Of a stretch of DNA of 64,000 nt, positions 35,332 through 50,285 are shown one piece after another (within the stretch, counting starts at the first letter, position 1; every line of letters begins with the position of its first letter). The stretch spans positions 13,739,776-13,803,775 of the forward strand of contig JAKOON010000016.1 of NCBI GenBank assembly GCA_022577435.1. Reading direction: 5' to 3'. A program made the position numbers and the translations under genes. The stretch comes from Embiotoca jacksoni. Lineage: Eukaryota; Chordata; Actinopteri; Embiotocidae. The notes under the pieces are model-generated. The model made no database searches. It was given only the letters and a program-made list of their open reading frames with translations, and was not told where the DNA came from.

Positions 35332-38300
35332 CCCAACGAAGTGTTTATTAACACAGTTGTTTTATACGTGTGCTCTCTTGAACTGTGCTACCATTTGTCT
35401 GAATGTGAAGTGTTTGGCCGTCTCGTGTGTAGAATTGGTCACACAAGAGGATTTGTATTATTTCTGAGGGTTTTGGAGGAGATATGTTACCTGAGCTCTT
35501 CATCCATAAAAATACTTGTTATGTGAATGTGATGCAGGATTCCAGTGTGCTGAAACCATTTTCGGAAGAAATCATTGCATCTAAAAAAAAGAATGGCTGA
35601 TTTTGTCTGTCTTTTCTCATCAACATATTTTTTTCATTAAGTTAAATAACAGGAAATAGGGGTGCATATATGCAAACATTGATGTGTTTATTTGTGTTGA
35701 TCCAAACAGCATTATTAAATGAGCCGTAGAAGAGATAACCGTAGGCACTACATTCAGCCGTCACCATATAACCAGCTTATTGTATTGTATGTTGATTTCT
35801 GCGGAGTCCTGAAAAAGACCAGGCAGAAACAAAAGTTTAAAAAAAAGTTTAATTACATGAGTCCTCTGAGCTAAAATATGCATTATATCCACTGTAAGAG
35901 AAGGTCGAAGGATTGTATTATTTAATTTGTGCAAAGGTATTGATATGGGAGATTTTCAAAGTAAACTTCACGTACTTGTTCCTATGCATGTATTTTATAG
36001 AGGTGTACTACGAGCGCAGACTCCATGTTAAGGAGCTTAAGGCACAAACTAAGCAGCTGCACGACTATGAGCTTCCCTGTACGGTATATGACTGTAAACT
36101 ATTCGGGGCACATTTGCAGTCACAGCTTCATAATATTATTGGTTAGAAGGTAAACACATTTACATCTCATAAGGAGTGCAGGGAAAAGCAAGTGTATTGT
36201 TTTGCTATGCTTCTTGGCTTCAGGAGTAAATGCTAATTACACTTCTAGGCGCAGTTCATTTACATCGAATGGTTGATGTGTTTTTTCATAAAATATGTGA
36301 CTGGTGGAACTTTTGAAAAACTGAATCAGCCGCAAAGCAATTTAGGAGAGGAAGTCAGGGTTGGTGAGGTACAATCTTGTTAGCATTTTGTATTGTACAC
36401 ATCAAAGCTGAGCTAAAAGCAGTCACATGTTCTCATTAACAGCAGGATGTTGGTTGAAATAGCTTTCTGTCTGAGGATGAGGAAGAGAGGGAAGGTTTGC
36501 AAATCGTACCTTTTTCAGATCAGTTTCTGATTGAACTCTCACTCAGGGGAAATAATTATTTCCACAGGTCACTATGTACAGTATGCAGGCTGCATGGTAG
36601 AAGAGTGCAAGTTGTTGCAACAATATATACATTATCTGTGTTAACTGACCTTTTTATTAAAACTGCAAAACATGCAAAGAATTTGTATTGTAGGAAAGGA
36701 TTATTTTCTCATTAGGATCATATCCTGTATTTTGTCCTCCGCAGGCTTCACTCATTGTGTTTTTCTTCCCTGCAATATAACATGCAGTGTGGAAGTACTG
36801 CATATCTAAACACTCTGTGCTTGTAATATCTGTTTACTTTGTCTATATTTTACGGCAGTCTTCTGATCTTTGTTCAGACTCCCTTACTTACGCGCTTACT
36901 AAGACAGAAAATCTCCAGAAAGATTTGTTTCTGTTTTTTTATTCATCGGCTTTGCAATAAATGGATTCAGCTCCCTTGCACATCATCTCTGTTGGGGCTG
37001 TAATGCATAATAAGACTACCACATCAAGTGACCAATGAAACAAGACTCTCAGCGGGACTGCCCCAGTGGTTTTAATCACCGTCCTTCCAAAAAAAGTGAA
37101 CATTACATAACATAATGATGAGCGAGAATATACACGGTTGAAAAATTGACCTTGGATTTGAACTTTACCTTCCAGGTCAACGTGGTCCTGGGATTATGGT
37201 AAACCACTGCTCTGCCAGTATGACACACGTGATTATGTGGCATGCATTCTTTCCGGACAAGGAAGACCACGCACGATGCAACACACCAGTTCCAGGAGAG
37301 TTGTAGTCAACAACAAGTTAGTTTATCTGAGAATTTTTTTCAGTGTGTTGGTGCAGTGAGTTGGCCTCTGTCCGAATATATCTTAAAACACCAATATGCT
37401 GTATCATCATAAAATTACTGCTGCAAGCCTTCAGCACCAATATAACACTTACTCCATCAATTGTATCCGTGTAACATTACAAGAGTATCTAAGCACGGCC
37501 TTAGTGTTTAGTATTTCATATATCCAATATCCTCAGTCGCGGTCACATCAAGTGCTCTAAAATACACATTTAAATTCCTAACACTGATTCATTTTAGCAC
37601 GGCGCAGACGGGCTATCATATGTGTGAGTAACATGACTCACTGCAAAATTGAATTAATGTTGGAGACGTATTTGAGATCCATGTGTGTCACGTGTATTGA
37701 TACATCAATAACAGGAGTTTGTCGTCCAAGTGTCTTGATGTTTTCTTTCATCTTTGCAGTCACACGACACGATTTTAAATTCGGTTCTGTTGTTAAATGA
37801 CCCTGTGAAAGGATCAGGGAACATGAGATCCAGCAGCATTAGGACAAGTTTAACTCAACCTGATGTGAAGTCTTATAGTAAATGAGTTTGTTTGGGTCAG
37901 AGCCAGTAGTTCAGCATTTTAAGCTAATTAATATGTACTAATAACTGGATTTTTGTATTAAATTCAACACACGAAGTTTACATATAGTTTGACTAAAGAA
38001 GACACGGTTTCCAGGTTTGGCGTTAGAGGAGTTGCTCATTTCCGTGTACTCAGTTAAATGAGCTTTAATCTATTCTAACTAAGCTCAAATGAACTCTGAA
38101 ATGGATGTGAATGTAATATTATGATAAATGTGTTATTTGTTCTGTACAATTCTGGATGAAATGAGAATCACTATTTCTTTCAGACAGATGAGATTATGAT
38201 TCTCACATTTTATTTTTCAACATAAAGATTTATTTCTCTGACATCATGAAATGCACTTATTATACAGCTGTTGGCAACATTATCACACATTTCATGTAAT

Positions 38301-41017
38301 ATGTTTTCATAATTAGAATAAAAAAAGGGCTGTAGTTTTTGTATATTTTCTGTATGGATTATTCTGTCTTTTATTTTCTTGATTAAAAGATGAATTATTG
38401 AGTCTTTGAAATTCCCCCAAATCCCCAAAGATAGTCATTTTGCTCTCATAGAAGCCCTTCGGTAAAGCAGCATATGTTCACATTCCTTCTTTATCTTCTA
38501 AATTATTTATCCATAATAAAACAAATAAACAAACAAAATTATGTCGATGGGCTAATCAACAAATTTACTAATAGTTTCAGCTTTAACTGTATACTTCTAC
38601 GAGAGTATCTGTGATTATTTTTTGATCTTTCACTCAGCACTACGAGCTCGTCAGATGACCTACTTTTTTTATTTCCTGCCAGTGATTCAGCGCTTGCAGG
38701 AGAGTAACGGGGTAGCTCGTGTGTTCGTGGTAAACAACGTCAGCGGACTGCAGGAACTTATGACTGACGTGTAGTCGCTGACTCCTGAAGAGCGGCGGAT
38801 CCTCTTGAGATGTGATGAAGTTTGACTCTTTCCGGGATGCAGCTGTCGACGCAGTTAGCTGGCGGTGGAGGTCACCTTGTACAGAGGGAGATCATGAAAG
38901 CTTAACTATGAAATATTGTCATATATTGAGGTGTATGTGCAAATCAACATGCACATTCTCACTGAAGGCCTTTTCCTGTATCATCATTAGTCCACTGTGT
39001 GCTTCCCAGCCCTTTCCTCAATCACAGGGGAACATAATTGCCCTGAAACTTGTACTTTTGAGAAGCCACATCCCATATTCAGCACAACACGAGAACACTC
39101 AGGGGAGCATCAGGCCAGACTTTAACGAAACCTAACTTTATTAACATTTTCTTGACAGAGCCACTGCTTGCCCTGAAAGAAGCACCGAGACAGAGGTTAC
39201 AGCAGAAAAGGGCAAAACTGAGTATGTGAGTTTTATGAAGGGGTACTGCCCATTTTTAATGTGCTTCAAGGTTCACCACAGTAAATGGTGGCAGGGTGCC
39301 GTTAACTTGCAGTCCAATCACACAATTTTATGCCAGTTTCCTTTATTCTAAAGAGCTTTTGTAATAGCTCCTCCTGTCATGTGTCCCTGATGGCTAACTT
39401 TGTGGTGGCATATAGAGTCTGTTTATTCTCTATCTCTTACACTTAAAGTATAATGTCTAACTAGGTTTTATTTTCGCAGTCAGTTATTGATCTATTGGAG
39501 TTGCATATATTTTTTTTATTAATGCTGTATTTTGTTAAGTTTACTCCCACAAAAACTTCAAGTTTTATATCATAAAGGCTCCTCATTCATGAGCAAAGCT
39601 TGTCTCCGGTTTCAGTTATCTTGACATGATCCACTTGATTTATCTGCACATGAATGGATCTATTCATCATGACATCCAGCAGTAATTAAGAGGATATATG
39701 TGTTTTTACAGGAAGTTTGATCAGTCACAACGTCTTTATACCATATGCATATGAGTCAAGATATGATTTCGTCATTTTAAATGATTCTGAGCAGGTCAAT
39801 ATACAGTAATAACATGATTTTGTTTGATTTGAGTCTGAGTTTAAAGTGATCTGATATTGTTTGCATGTGGTTTGATAAAAGAAGACGAGGCTCTTAGCTT
39901 CGGAGTTAGAAGAGCAGCTAATTTCCGTGGAATGAAATGTCTGATCCATCCTCACTGACCTCAAGTGACTTATAAGATATTCAGGATGTGGTAACCTCAG
40001 TATTTTTTTTATTTATTTTTGTTGGACTTAATCACAGTTGTTTTTGACCTAATGGTTGTCGATGCTGTCTTTATCATAGCATGCCAGGTTGAATGGAAGC
40101 AGTCGGGGTCAAAGCAGCAGAGCTGTTGCCTTTTTGATGTGACTACTGGGATTATACTCCTGGTCTTGAAGTACTAACTGTGTGCCGGATGAGAGATCTG
40201 GTTAATTCTAGTTAAAATTCCCATTGAACTCTGATGTAAAGGTTACACAGTGCACCAGTTAAAAGCAAGAGGCTAATAACAGGCTTAATGACTCCTTCCA
40301 GTAGTAGTGCTTCTTTTTGGGGCTTTAACTGTGTTGAGCCGAGGTTTTTGTCTCCTGCATTTTAGCTTTAAAGTTATGAGTTTCCCATGACTTCTGACAG
40401 TGTGATGTAAAGTGTTTGTTTCAGTAAAATTAGAGCTAAGGTAAACACACAGACTTTTTACTATGAACATACAGTATCTATTACATGAATGGATTATAGC
40501 TGACATGTATGATATCATTTGTATTAGAGCAATGGTTTTGGAAAAACTACATGACGCAAGCTGAATTGGGTGAAATCTGCATTCAATTTATTAAACTACT
40601 TGTTTGGAAACATGCAGGTGCACGTACTTGCTTTGCGATAGATATGGTAAATGTCATTGTCATGTTTTTATGCTGAATATAAAGCTACAGCCAGAAGCTA
40701 ATTAGCATAGCTCAAAGACTGGAGACGAGGGCAGTCTGGATCAGTGTGAAGGCATCAAAATCTGCCTTCATACCAATAAAATTAAAATGTAAAAATTATT
40801 TTTGCCATTTTACAGATGATTATGTGTCAGAGAGAAGAGCTGCTGTCACGCACTGAGACTGACTGAGCTTTAGGTCGCCATGAGGTCGGGGTTGATGGTG
40901 AGGTCAGGAGCAGTTTGAATGACAACAGTGTCCCACAGTTTTAAAGAGAAACTCTTCCAACTCGTCTGGCTGACAAAATCATCTTCAATGCCCCCGCTGC
41001 TGTTTTATCTGCTGTGA

Positions 41018-41020
<3 letters not shown>
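35330..41020. other. Intergenic, nothing firmly recognised
   Basis: AT-rich sequence. A GC-richer patch at about 38640-38890 has an acceptor-like pyrimidine tract, but no protein family could be assigned. Confidence 0.45.

Positions 41021-41063
<43 letters not shown>
41021..41063 (+). repeat. (GT)n microsatellite, 43 bp
   Basis: Uninterrupted GT repeat. Confidence 0.95.
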
Positions 41064-41064
<1 letters not shown>

Positions 41065-44000
41065 CATCAGACTTGGCTCCCTTTACAGTAAAATACATTT
41101 AAAACCAACAGCCTGTGTTCAGTGGAGATTTAAGTGAGCAAGAAGGTAAACTCCTTGAAAAAGATTAGCTTTATGAAATATAAAACTGATTTAAAGTTAT
41201 AGCTAGTGGTATCAAAACTCAATAAAACTAACAGAATGCAACAAGACCTGTTAACCTGCAACAGACGCAATGAGACTTTGAGCCTAAAGGCTCTTCAAAA
41301 CTCTTCATGTCATAAGATACTGAATAGAAACGGCACGAAGGCTTGGTGAACTTCTCAGGCTGATTTATTTCCTCTCACTTCGTCTCACGTTATACAACAC
41401 ACATCAGCTCTAAATGAAGATACATCCCATCTCTGAAAATTTCGTGAATTTATGTAATTACATAACTTTTAAATGTTAATTGATAGATAATCATCATATG
41501 AATAAATAATAAACCTGAAGTTGAAAACTGAGATTGGTTTTAAAAGTGACATGATTGTTGTTTCCCCGATTTCCAGATTTTATGCTCGGCTATATTCAGT
41601 GTACAGACCCAAGATGATCCGCTCATCTACCTCAAAAAGACATTATGCATATATCCAAAAATATAATGTGTTATTCTCTACTTAGAGAAAGAGACAAGAA
41701 CTGTGACTACACTATTTAATGACTGAACTATAGGATTATTATTATTTTGTCAACATCACATCACACTTCAAACTAATTAATCCTCAATCGGGCCGTTTCT
41801 GGCATGGTTTCAAAAAACAGTGCACATAGGATGACAATGTGGGTGTCAGCAAGCAGCCAGGAAACATGCTGAAGGGTTGGAGGAGGAGGAGAGGTGTAAA
41901 AAGTTGAAGTCGTGATATACACACACACAAACACACCCTTTGCAGGTTGCTCATTAGGTGTGCCACAGGGACTCGGTATGTGAACCTGCCGAGCGCTGCA
42001 ATGCTGTGCTGCAGAATAGAGCGGAAAGACGGGACAGTCATTGCCAGAGGAATGTTCTCCGCCAGGTGAAGCAGATGAGTGTACTATTATAGTCTCCCTG
42101 TCAGGAAAGACTATATTAAGTATAACATAACTTTTGGGTTTTATTCTCCTGAGTCGGTTGCAACTGTGGTATACAGTCAGCATCAGCTCCACAATCTAGT
42201 TGTTAAACTTTGGCCCAATAAGTAAAGTGGTTCTAATGAATTTAATGTATGTCATGGCCGTAAATGTGGTTAAAATGTTCAATAGCAAGAGGTGGTAGTT
42301 TTTCAGACCATTTGTAGCATGAATCACTAATCATTTCTAATCAGTAATTTCATCACAAAATACTCACAAATTATCACAGAAGCCCATTTTCTCAACCACA
42401 ACAGTGGAAGTAATTAGAAATTAGAAATTATTACGGTAATGATTATTCATATTTGCTAATTTCATGGCAGGAAATAGCACAAGAATGACCACAACGGTGA
42501 CCAGTACACTGCAGGTGTACTTTGTTTTAAACGATGAATTTTGTGCCACCAAAGGCAATTTTGTGCCATGAAATTATTTCCATGCCCCCGCCAGATCTCT
42601 CTGGTTTGGGTGTCGGCTAAAATAAACCAAGGCTGTTGTTGTTGTTGTCTAACTTCTCCCACCTTCTGTCCGGTGCATGTGAACACTCGCATCGTGTTTT
42701 GACAGTTTGTTTTACTGAAAGCCTCTCAGAGTACCTGGAGCTGCTCCCGATGCCTCTGAGGTCATGTATTATTCATGCGTATGGGATGACAGTCCCTTTG
42801 TGTGGCTCGTACCGTCATCCCAGCGAGCGTGACAGGGCCAGTTGCATCAGGTCAACAGACAACAAAAAACAAACAAACAAAAAAAACTGTCACGTGTCCG
42901 GAGTTCATAACAGTGAATGATCACTGCTGATGGATGCGACTGACTAATAGTGATACTGTGAAACAAAATGCACGCCTTCTGTGATGCTGTTATTTGTTCA
43001 AACGACTTTGGCTGTTTCACTGGACAGAAAACCCGGTCTTTACAAGCATTTTAATTATTGCCCATACCGAAGGCAGAGATGTATTTACTTCAGGTATTGT
43101 AACAGTAAAAACAACAGACAGGCCAAATGATTGGCCGATAGTGACAATGCCCTCTATTTTCACCCCAATGTTAAGTCAGCTGTCTTTGTCTCTCTGCTCT
43201 GCCTGTGACAAACTGTCTTCTCTTTCTTTAACCGAATTTGACTCTGTCTTATATTTATAGTTGGTCAAGCGGGAGCTGTGACTGACTGCAGAAATATAAA
43301 GTTGGTTATTTATGTTTTGTATTTGTCATGGAATGGAATTATGAAATAATCCTGTAATGTTTGTCCCAGTTGTTGGCAGATTTGAATCCACCAATAATTA
43401 CCTCATCCAGTCATTGTTCACAAAGGGATCATAATAGCCGACAATTAGGTCTGTCACTGAGTTAGTGAAACAGTTGATTGTAGATGCTTACATGCATCGC
43501 ACAGGGGAGTTTTGTTTTGTATCCTACTGCTACTTTTGTTCCACGGGTTGTATGCATGTATGGTTATTTATCAGGGCTGTATCTCAGGCACACACACACA
43601 ACAGTGGCTGGTTCTTGCTGTCTGCACTCTCCTTCGGCCAACAACATGATAGACAGTGACAAGGTTCTGTGTATTTGTGTCTGTTTTTTGAATAAGTAGG
43701 AGTGAAAAAAGTGACATCACTGCTGGAGATACGTAGCCCCTTTTTCAATTAGATAACCCAGTACGAGTACAGTTTGGATCTGTCTGTTTATTGCAATGGC
43801 TACATAATCCAAAACATCATCCTGCTACTGTCCATTTGTCAAATGATGATTTTCCTCATGTCATATTTTAAGTGAAATTAATGGGAATTCAGAAGTAAGC
43901 GATAATGAAGTATTCCTAGACTTGGTATTTATTTGCTCTTGGATTAATGAGTGCATTGACTCTCTTGCAATCCTGTCATTATGGGGAAGGTGTTCTCTGT

Positions 44001-46482
44001 TTCCACTGACACCATGTCAGGTGAAGAGATGGCATACAGATCTTGAGGGAAGCTGGAAGCTCCCTCCCAAGGTCAACTTTAATATCACCACCTCCACTTT
44101 CGCCAGGTCAGATGAGACGTTATGGACTTGACCAGGTGTTTTCAGTGCTTCCTCCTGTCCTGACTAATAGACAAAGCCTTTGGCCCTGGCTTTTGTTAAT
44201 ACCCGGCATTCAAACTTCTTGCCAAGGTCTTTCATAATCTGGACGTAGTACCTTCTGAGAGAGGTGCAGTATTATATTTTGACAGGATGAATCCAAAGCT
44301 GCTTGTTCATTTTTATTGTTTTTTATGTTGTTATTTGTTATGTGTGCTCTACTTTAATCACTTCCTACCAGGCATCAAATACTGCCTTTTTGTGACAGCC
44401 GTTGGTGTCCGTGAGATACGCAGAAGGTGCCCTTTGGCGTCAGGCACAGTGACCGCCATCGTTGAAAAATGAGGTCAGGTGAGTAGAAACAGTGACAAGG
44501 TCGATCAGAGCAAACGCAGGACTTTCCCCAGAACGGGGTTGGAGTCTGTGAAAAAGTCAGTCAAAGTTCATTTCTTTTAACTTACCATATTTATCTTATC
44601 AAATATTCAAGAGCAAGTGGAAAGTAAGAAAGTTATGACCTCTGAGTAGGAAAAAACACCTGAACACCTGTCGAACTGGGAATTTCTTTCTCTGAAAGTC
44701 TGATGTTTTTTGGAGTTCCGAGAAGTCGGTCTGACATCTCTCGATATGCAACATTTGTAGTGAACGGAAGAGAAACCCTTTCTCAGGGCAAAAACAAGTC
44801 ACTTCATGGTTAATTTAAGTCACGCTGATTAGAGCCGGGTATTGAACCGTTAGACAATACTAATTACTATATTGACAGACAACGACAAGTGGTAACAACC
44901 CTCCCACACATTACTTTGTCATCTGCAAAAAACAACATGTAGAGATTTAGTGTACAAATAATAATGACTTTTTGAACTCCATTTCATCCCTGTGGCGGTC
45001 TACTTGGGCGATGACGAGGTTGTTTATGACTTTTCTGTATTCAGACTGCAGATATGGAGCAGATTTCCTGTGGGCCGCCATGTTGCCTCTTTGTTGTTTT
45101 CATGTGAACGCTCTCAACTGGGACATCAGAGGTTAACAAATTGGAACTTTTCCACTTCCCAGGTGCCTGAACGCACCATCGGGTTAGGTTAATTAAGTAA
45201 CTTGTGTGACACCTGTAACATTACTCAAGAATTTTTTTTTTTTTCTTTTGACGCAAAACCATAATTTCCCAATCCGAACTAAATTGTTTTGGTGCCTTTA
45301 TAAATTGTCAAATTTACAAGATCTTTTCCTGAACCTTGCTTAATGGTTTAGGATGCCTAAACGTTCAGGCCACATGTGAGCATGTCAGAGACACCACCAT
45401 GTTTAATTTCTAATACTTTTCTTTCTGCACTGAGTGGTATCAATGTCTGCAGAGCTGCCTGTTGTGTGAGATCCCCTCATTACGAGGCCCAACTTATGCC
45501 CTACAGCCTTTTATGTTCTCTTTCTTTTACCACCAAATCCAACTTCATCTCTTTTAGAGTGCTTTTGTTCTGAGAGTGCTCTCCAGTTTGTTCAGCTGGT
45601 TACTATTTCATTGTTATGAGTGATTAGTGTCAATGGTCAAACAGCTTTCTAAAACATTGGCAGTTTTCCTGATGGTGCAGCAGCTGGGCCAATGTAACAA
45701 TCATTTAAAACACTGCACTGTAAATCCCTGAGATCCTTTTTTGTATTCATTCGTCCTTGCAGTTTTGCATTTTTTAAAGTAAAGTTGTGTCGAAATTCTG
45801 TTTTGCAGTGAGTCACATTAAACCTTGGCATATGTATCCTTAAGAAAATGTTTTTTTTTGTTAATACAAATTGCCATCATGATGCTTTGAACAGAAAATA
45901 AAGTTTTTGCAATTACTTGTGCAGTAAATAAATGACCTTCCGTTTTTTTCGTCAGACAAACTCACTGACATTTTATGTTTTGATCACTGAAGTTTTTAAG
46001 TGTGGACTGAAGCTCCTTTACCTTGACAGAAATTCTATCCATTCACTATTTCTGTTCCTCCTTCATTCATTTTGTTTGACCCACAAGCATAAACACCTCT
46101 GGAATGTCGGATGATTACAAGCTAAGGAATGTAATTCATCACACGTCATCGTACTCACCTCAGTCAGCTTTTGTCAAAAAAGAGTGTTTCCTCCGACAGC
46201 CTGCATCACTTTAACGTTGCACTTCTGTTCTGTCTAGACATAGTTTTGAAACAAATATTATTAAATACTTAATTATATTGCTATTTTGTATGTATAACAA
46301 TATTGACAGTTTATTTTTTTATTGAATAGTATCCTGGTGTCTGGTCTCCTTTTTAGTGCTCGACACAGGTTCACTATTGACTTGCGTCCTTTCGAGAATC
46401 AGAGTTTGCTGCCTCACAGTGCACCTGCTCTGTCAGCTTAGGTGAGGATACCTGCATTGCTGGCCTGAGTGCTGATTACACA

Positions 46483-46484
<2 letters not shown>
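41064..46484. other. Intergenic, nothing recognised
   Basis: Short unsupported ORFs only. A 139-codon minus-strand ORF at 41773-42192 shows no family resemblance. Confidence 0.45.

Positions 46485-46542
<58 letters not shown>
46485..46542 (+). repeat. (AC)n microsatellite, 58 bp
   Basis: Uninterrupted AC repeat. Confidence 0.95.
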
Positions 46543-46543
<1 letters not shown>

Positions 46544-49500
46544 GCTGACCTCCACACTCTGCTCTACCTGCACTGTGGCTGTTTGTGATTGACCTGATTA
46601 TGGAAACCAGCCCCTGGCGCTGCTCCCAGAAGGGTGCAGGGATTGTGGCATCTTTATGAAAAATATTCCTGTTGTGCCAGCTTCTGTCACAAGACGCCTG
46701 TGGATAAAGCCCAGCTATGGCAGGGCTGCCAAGAGAGTGTGAGAGGCAGAATAATAGAGAGATGAGAACAGGGAGACGCATTTCAAAGAAGGAAAGCGAG
46801 AGAGGGAGAGTGATTGGTGATGAAGAGGAGATAGAATTATGCAGCATCAATGTCATTGCAGATTTATGGTGAACATTATTGATGTTAGCAACCTAGTGGT
46901 CGTTACAAGTGAAAGTATGTGCTCTCTTTGTGGCAGGTTCAATGTTTCCTTATTTGCATTACGTAGGAAAATGTGACAAAAACAGCAGCAAACTCATCAA
47001 GTCATTTAGTCACTTTCACTAATAAAATACACTTAATATAAGAAAGATTTCGATAGTAACCTTTTCAAAGGGCACATAGTTGCACACTGTTTCTGATACA
47101 CTTTAAATTGATTTACAAAATTATTGTTTTTCTGTTTAATTGTATTAAACATGTTCTTTGCTTCTTCAGATAAATGGTATTGTGAGTTAGAAAATGGGAA
47201 GGGGTGTGGTGACAGAGTCTCAGTGTCTGCCCTATCTCTGTTTATTGTATTTAGTTTTTGTGGATGTAATTGAATCTGTAGATGGGATCCCAGTCAAAAA
47301 TGTATTGATTACACAAGACTTTATTTATAACCACTACATTGAAATACAGTCATTTTCTTATATGTATTGTTATCCCAGCAAGCACTGATGAATATTATGT
47401 CCTACCCTTAATACTAACTTCGATCTGACCATCGGAGAGCAAAAATATCAACTTTACTCTTCAGTGTGCAAAGACAACAAGCTATGAGCTGCAGCGGGTG
47501 GCGGTGAGCCAAAGGAAGGGAGGCCACCAGGAAGTGTTGGGATGCACCATTAATCTGCTCTGCCACCCTTTACACAAGAGGAGTTGTTCGCAGAGGGGGA
47601 TTATACAGACCACACAAGTTTGGACCCCCGAAGTTAGACTTTTGACTGGTAGTAATAATTAACTGTTGGGGGGTGTTTTGTTATCTGTTATACATGGAGG
47701 TAGGAGACACACAGACAAATGCAGTTGTTCCAATTTAAGTTGACTTGAGAAGTCATAAGGTCATTGACTATATGTGATTGGTGGATTTATGAGAAGCCAT
47801 GAGAAGCCATGTGACCCTGAAACATTCTTAGCATGTTTTGGACTTTGCATGGCAGTGCCTGTAAGTGATTCTGCTTGTGACTTTAAGGCTCTTCAGGACT
47901 AAATATTGTTTTTCCGCTGATAATCTAGATCATCGGTCTCCAACATGTAGCTCGGGAGGTTTGAAAGATATGATGCGGTGTTTCCCATCCACAGACTTAC
48001 TTGGGAGTTACTTGGCCCAAGTATATTTGGCAATCCATTTGAGCATTTTTTTTTTTAAATTTATTTATTTTTTAACCTGTTTTAGAGAACAACACTATTA
48101 ACACAGCTTGGAAAGGTCACATGGAGGTGATGTCATTTCCATTTCCTGATTTAAAAACTGAGATGCAGTTGCAAAAGCCAAAAGAAGCTGGACCTGGAGT
48201 TCAAATTCTTTTGTCACTGATGCTCATGGGAAGACATGAAATCCAGTTTGAGTGTAATATGATGTGTCAGGCTGCAAAATGATGCACAGAGCCTTTTGAC
48301 TTAGCTGGGATAATAAACAAATTCAGTGTGTGTGTGTGTGGGTGTGTGTTCACGCGCTACTATGTGCAAACACTTTCTTTATAGTTGGCTTGGGATGGGA
48401 AACCCCCTGTATCACCTCAGCACCTGTAAAATTGATAATGATATTACATTTCCAGCAGACACAGTACTGCCTGTCACTGCCAAAGTGTATCCCTAGCGGA
48501 CCGTGGAGTTCATAATAGGTGTGTAAAGTAGATATAGAATTGAGTGGCTATGTCTTAAGACCTTTCCAAATAATTTCCCCCTCCTGAAAAATAATTATAA
48601 ACCTATTCATCTGGCAAACACTTGAAGTAAGCATTAAAGAAACAGTGGGGAGTTTTTGTGTTGCATCTCCCTAGAGGAAGGACATTTGTGCATAGGCTTG
48701 GGTCGAGGCTCATCGGGCAATAGCGTGGAGGGGGACTTTCCCATGTTGGGAGGAAATCAATTATTCATTCTGGGGCACCACCCTGACAGATGCTGAAGTA
48801 GCTCTGAGATTAAGGACAAGTGTGGATGGATGCGTGTCTCATGTATATTCTGTTTCACCCTGCAAGCCAAACTCCTCTTGTCTGTCTGCCAAACATCTAG
48901 TGGCCCATTATCGGCAGCTTTTAGACCACATTCACAACAGACAATTACGGATGAAGAGCTCATCAACTGTACAGCGGCCTGAGCTTCAGTGGAAGAGGGA
49001 GCGACTGGGAGATTAAATTTTGATCAGAATTTAGTGGGAGGGATTTTGATGTTTGATGAAGTTTGATATTTGGTGTCAGAGGAATTTTAGAATAAAACAT
49101 TATGCAACAGGACATCCTGGTGATCAGTGAGGGATTTGCGATGGTGGTTTGAATCCATGCTGGGCCTTGTTATGTCTAATTCCTGCAAAATATGAAATTT
49201 TCTCAGCATTTTTGCAGTGAGCGCTACAATGCAAAGATACTTCTTGTTTGTACAGTTGGTAAAATCAAACTCTCAAATATCACAATTTTGCTGTTTGTGC
49301 AAAGAATCTTTTTGTGTTTCTCAGCGTTCATTAGAAGACTGCCTGTGTCATCGCTATTACATTTTTCCAGTAAAATGACTCTTATTCAGCATCAATGGGA
49401 CAGATACATTTTTCTCAACGCCCACATCGAGTTTTTATTTGTTTTCCTGATGTGTCGTCATGAATTTTTCATCAGCCACTTGATGAGACATTTCTTACGT

Positions 49501-49799
49501 TTTCCTTATAGTATACAGCACAGTAAGCAGTCTTTGGGTACGAGATAGTTTCTGTCCCACTGCTACAGTGGTTTTTAAATACAGGTGGCAGAGGCTCCCG
49601 GTGCCTTATGATCTGTTGCCTTGTGGGAAAAGTTTCTTTATCTTTAGTCATTCAAACGGTAATCCACGGATCAACGTGATTGATTGGACTCACACAATGT
49701 CCAGTTTAAAAAATGAAATATCAAAATCAATGCAGAAGAACCAGAAATATTTTCTTTTTTATTCCATAAAATTTAAAAAGCTTGATAACAACTGGATTT
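46543..49799. other. Intergenic, mostly unrecognised
   Basis: A possible hAT-like end (agatcatcggtctccaacat) lies at 47928, a 10-bp direct doublet (gagaagccat) at 47791-47810 and a short GT run at about 48327. No gene supported. Confidence 0.45.
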
Positions 49800-50105
49800 A
49801 CATTACAACATTTCATTTAGCTGACGCTTTTATCCAAAGCGACTTACAATCAGTGCATATCAACCATGAGGGTACAAAACCCAGAACAACAAGAATCAAG
49901 AAAATACAATTTCTTCAAGAAAGCCAAACTACAAAGTGCTAAAAGTAAGTGCCATTTTAAGCGCTACTAAAGTTTTATTCAAGGTAAAGTCTGAAGAGGT
50001 GTGTTTTTAGTTTGCGGCGGAAGATGTATAGAGTTTCCGCTGTCCTGATGCCATTGGGGAGCTCATTCCACCATTTAGGAGCCAGGACAGCAAACAGTCA
50101 TGATT
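49800..50105 (+). mobile_element. Dispersed fish repeat fragment
   Basis: Contains acatttcatttagctgacgc followed by ttttatccaaagcgacttac, a motif found in very many copies in teleost genomes, and further on ggagctcattccaccattta. Class unclear (SINE- or DNA-element-derived). Boundaries are approximate. Confidence 0.5.
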
Positions 50106-50285
50106 TTGTGATTTATTGCAATAAAATTTGATATCTAGGCATTCGTGGTCCTGAAAAGAATGAATTAGAAGAATTTGACCTTGATCAAGTACCAACTACA
50201 AATCAAATTTTAAATTCACCAGTGCTGGTTTTGCAAAACTAATAAAATTCCCATCAGACTGTGAAAAACTTGATTTAAAATCTAT

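Noticed and set aside
37145..37230. tRNA-like A-box and B-box pair on the minus strand
   Set aside because: ggcagagcagtgg and gttcaaatcc resemble internal promoter boxes, but acceptor and T stems do not pair, so no tRNA or SINE is claimed.
41773..42192. 139-codon minus-strand ORF with Pro/Thr-rich segment
   Set aside because: No recognisable domain, an overlapping ORF in another frame, and no promoter or splice context.
44990..45190. 66-codon ORF starting near 44992 with a plausible-looking peptide
   Set aside because: No family match recognised and the surrounding gccgccatgttgcc motif is common in fish repeats; not enough to call a gene.
45640..45945. Possible 3' end of an unseen transcript (aaaataaagt near 45895)
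   Set aside because: A polyadenylation-like hexamer alone in AT-rich DNA is expected by chance and no exon leads to it.
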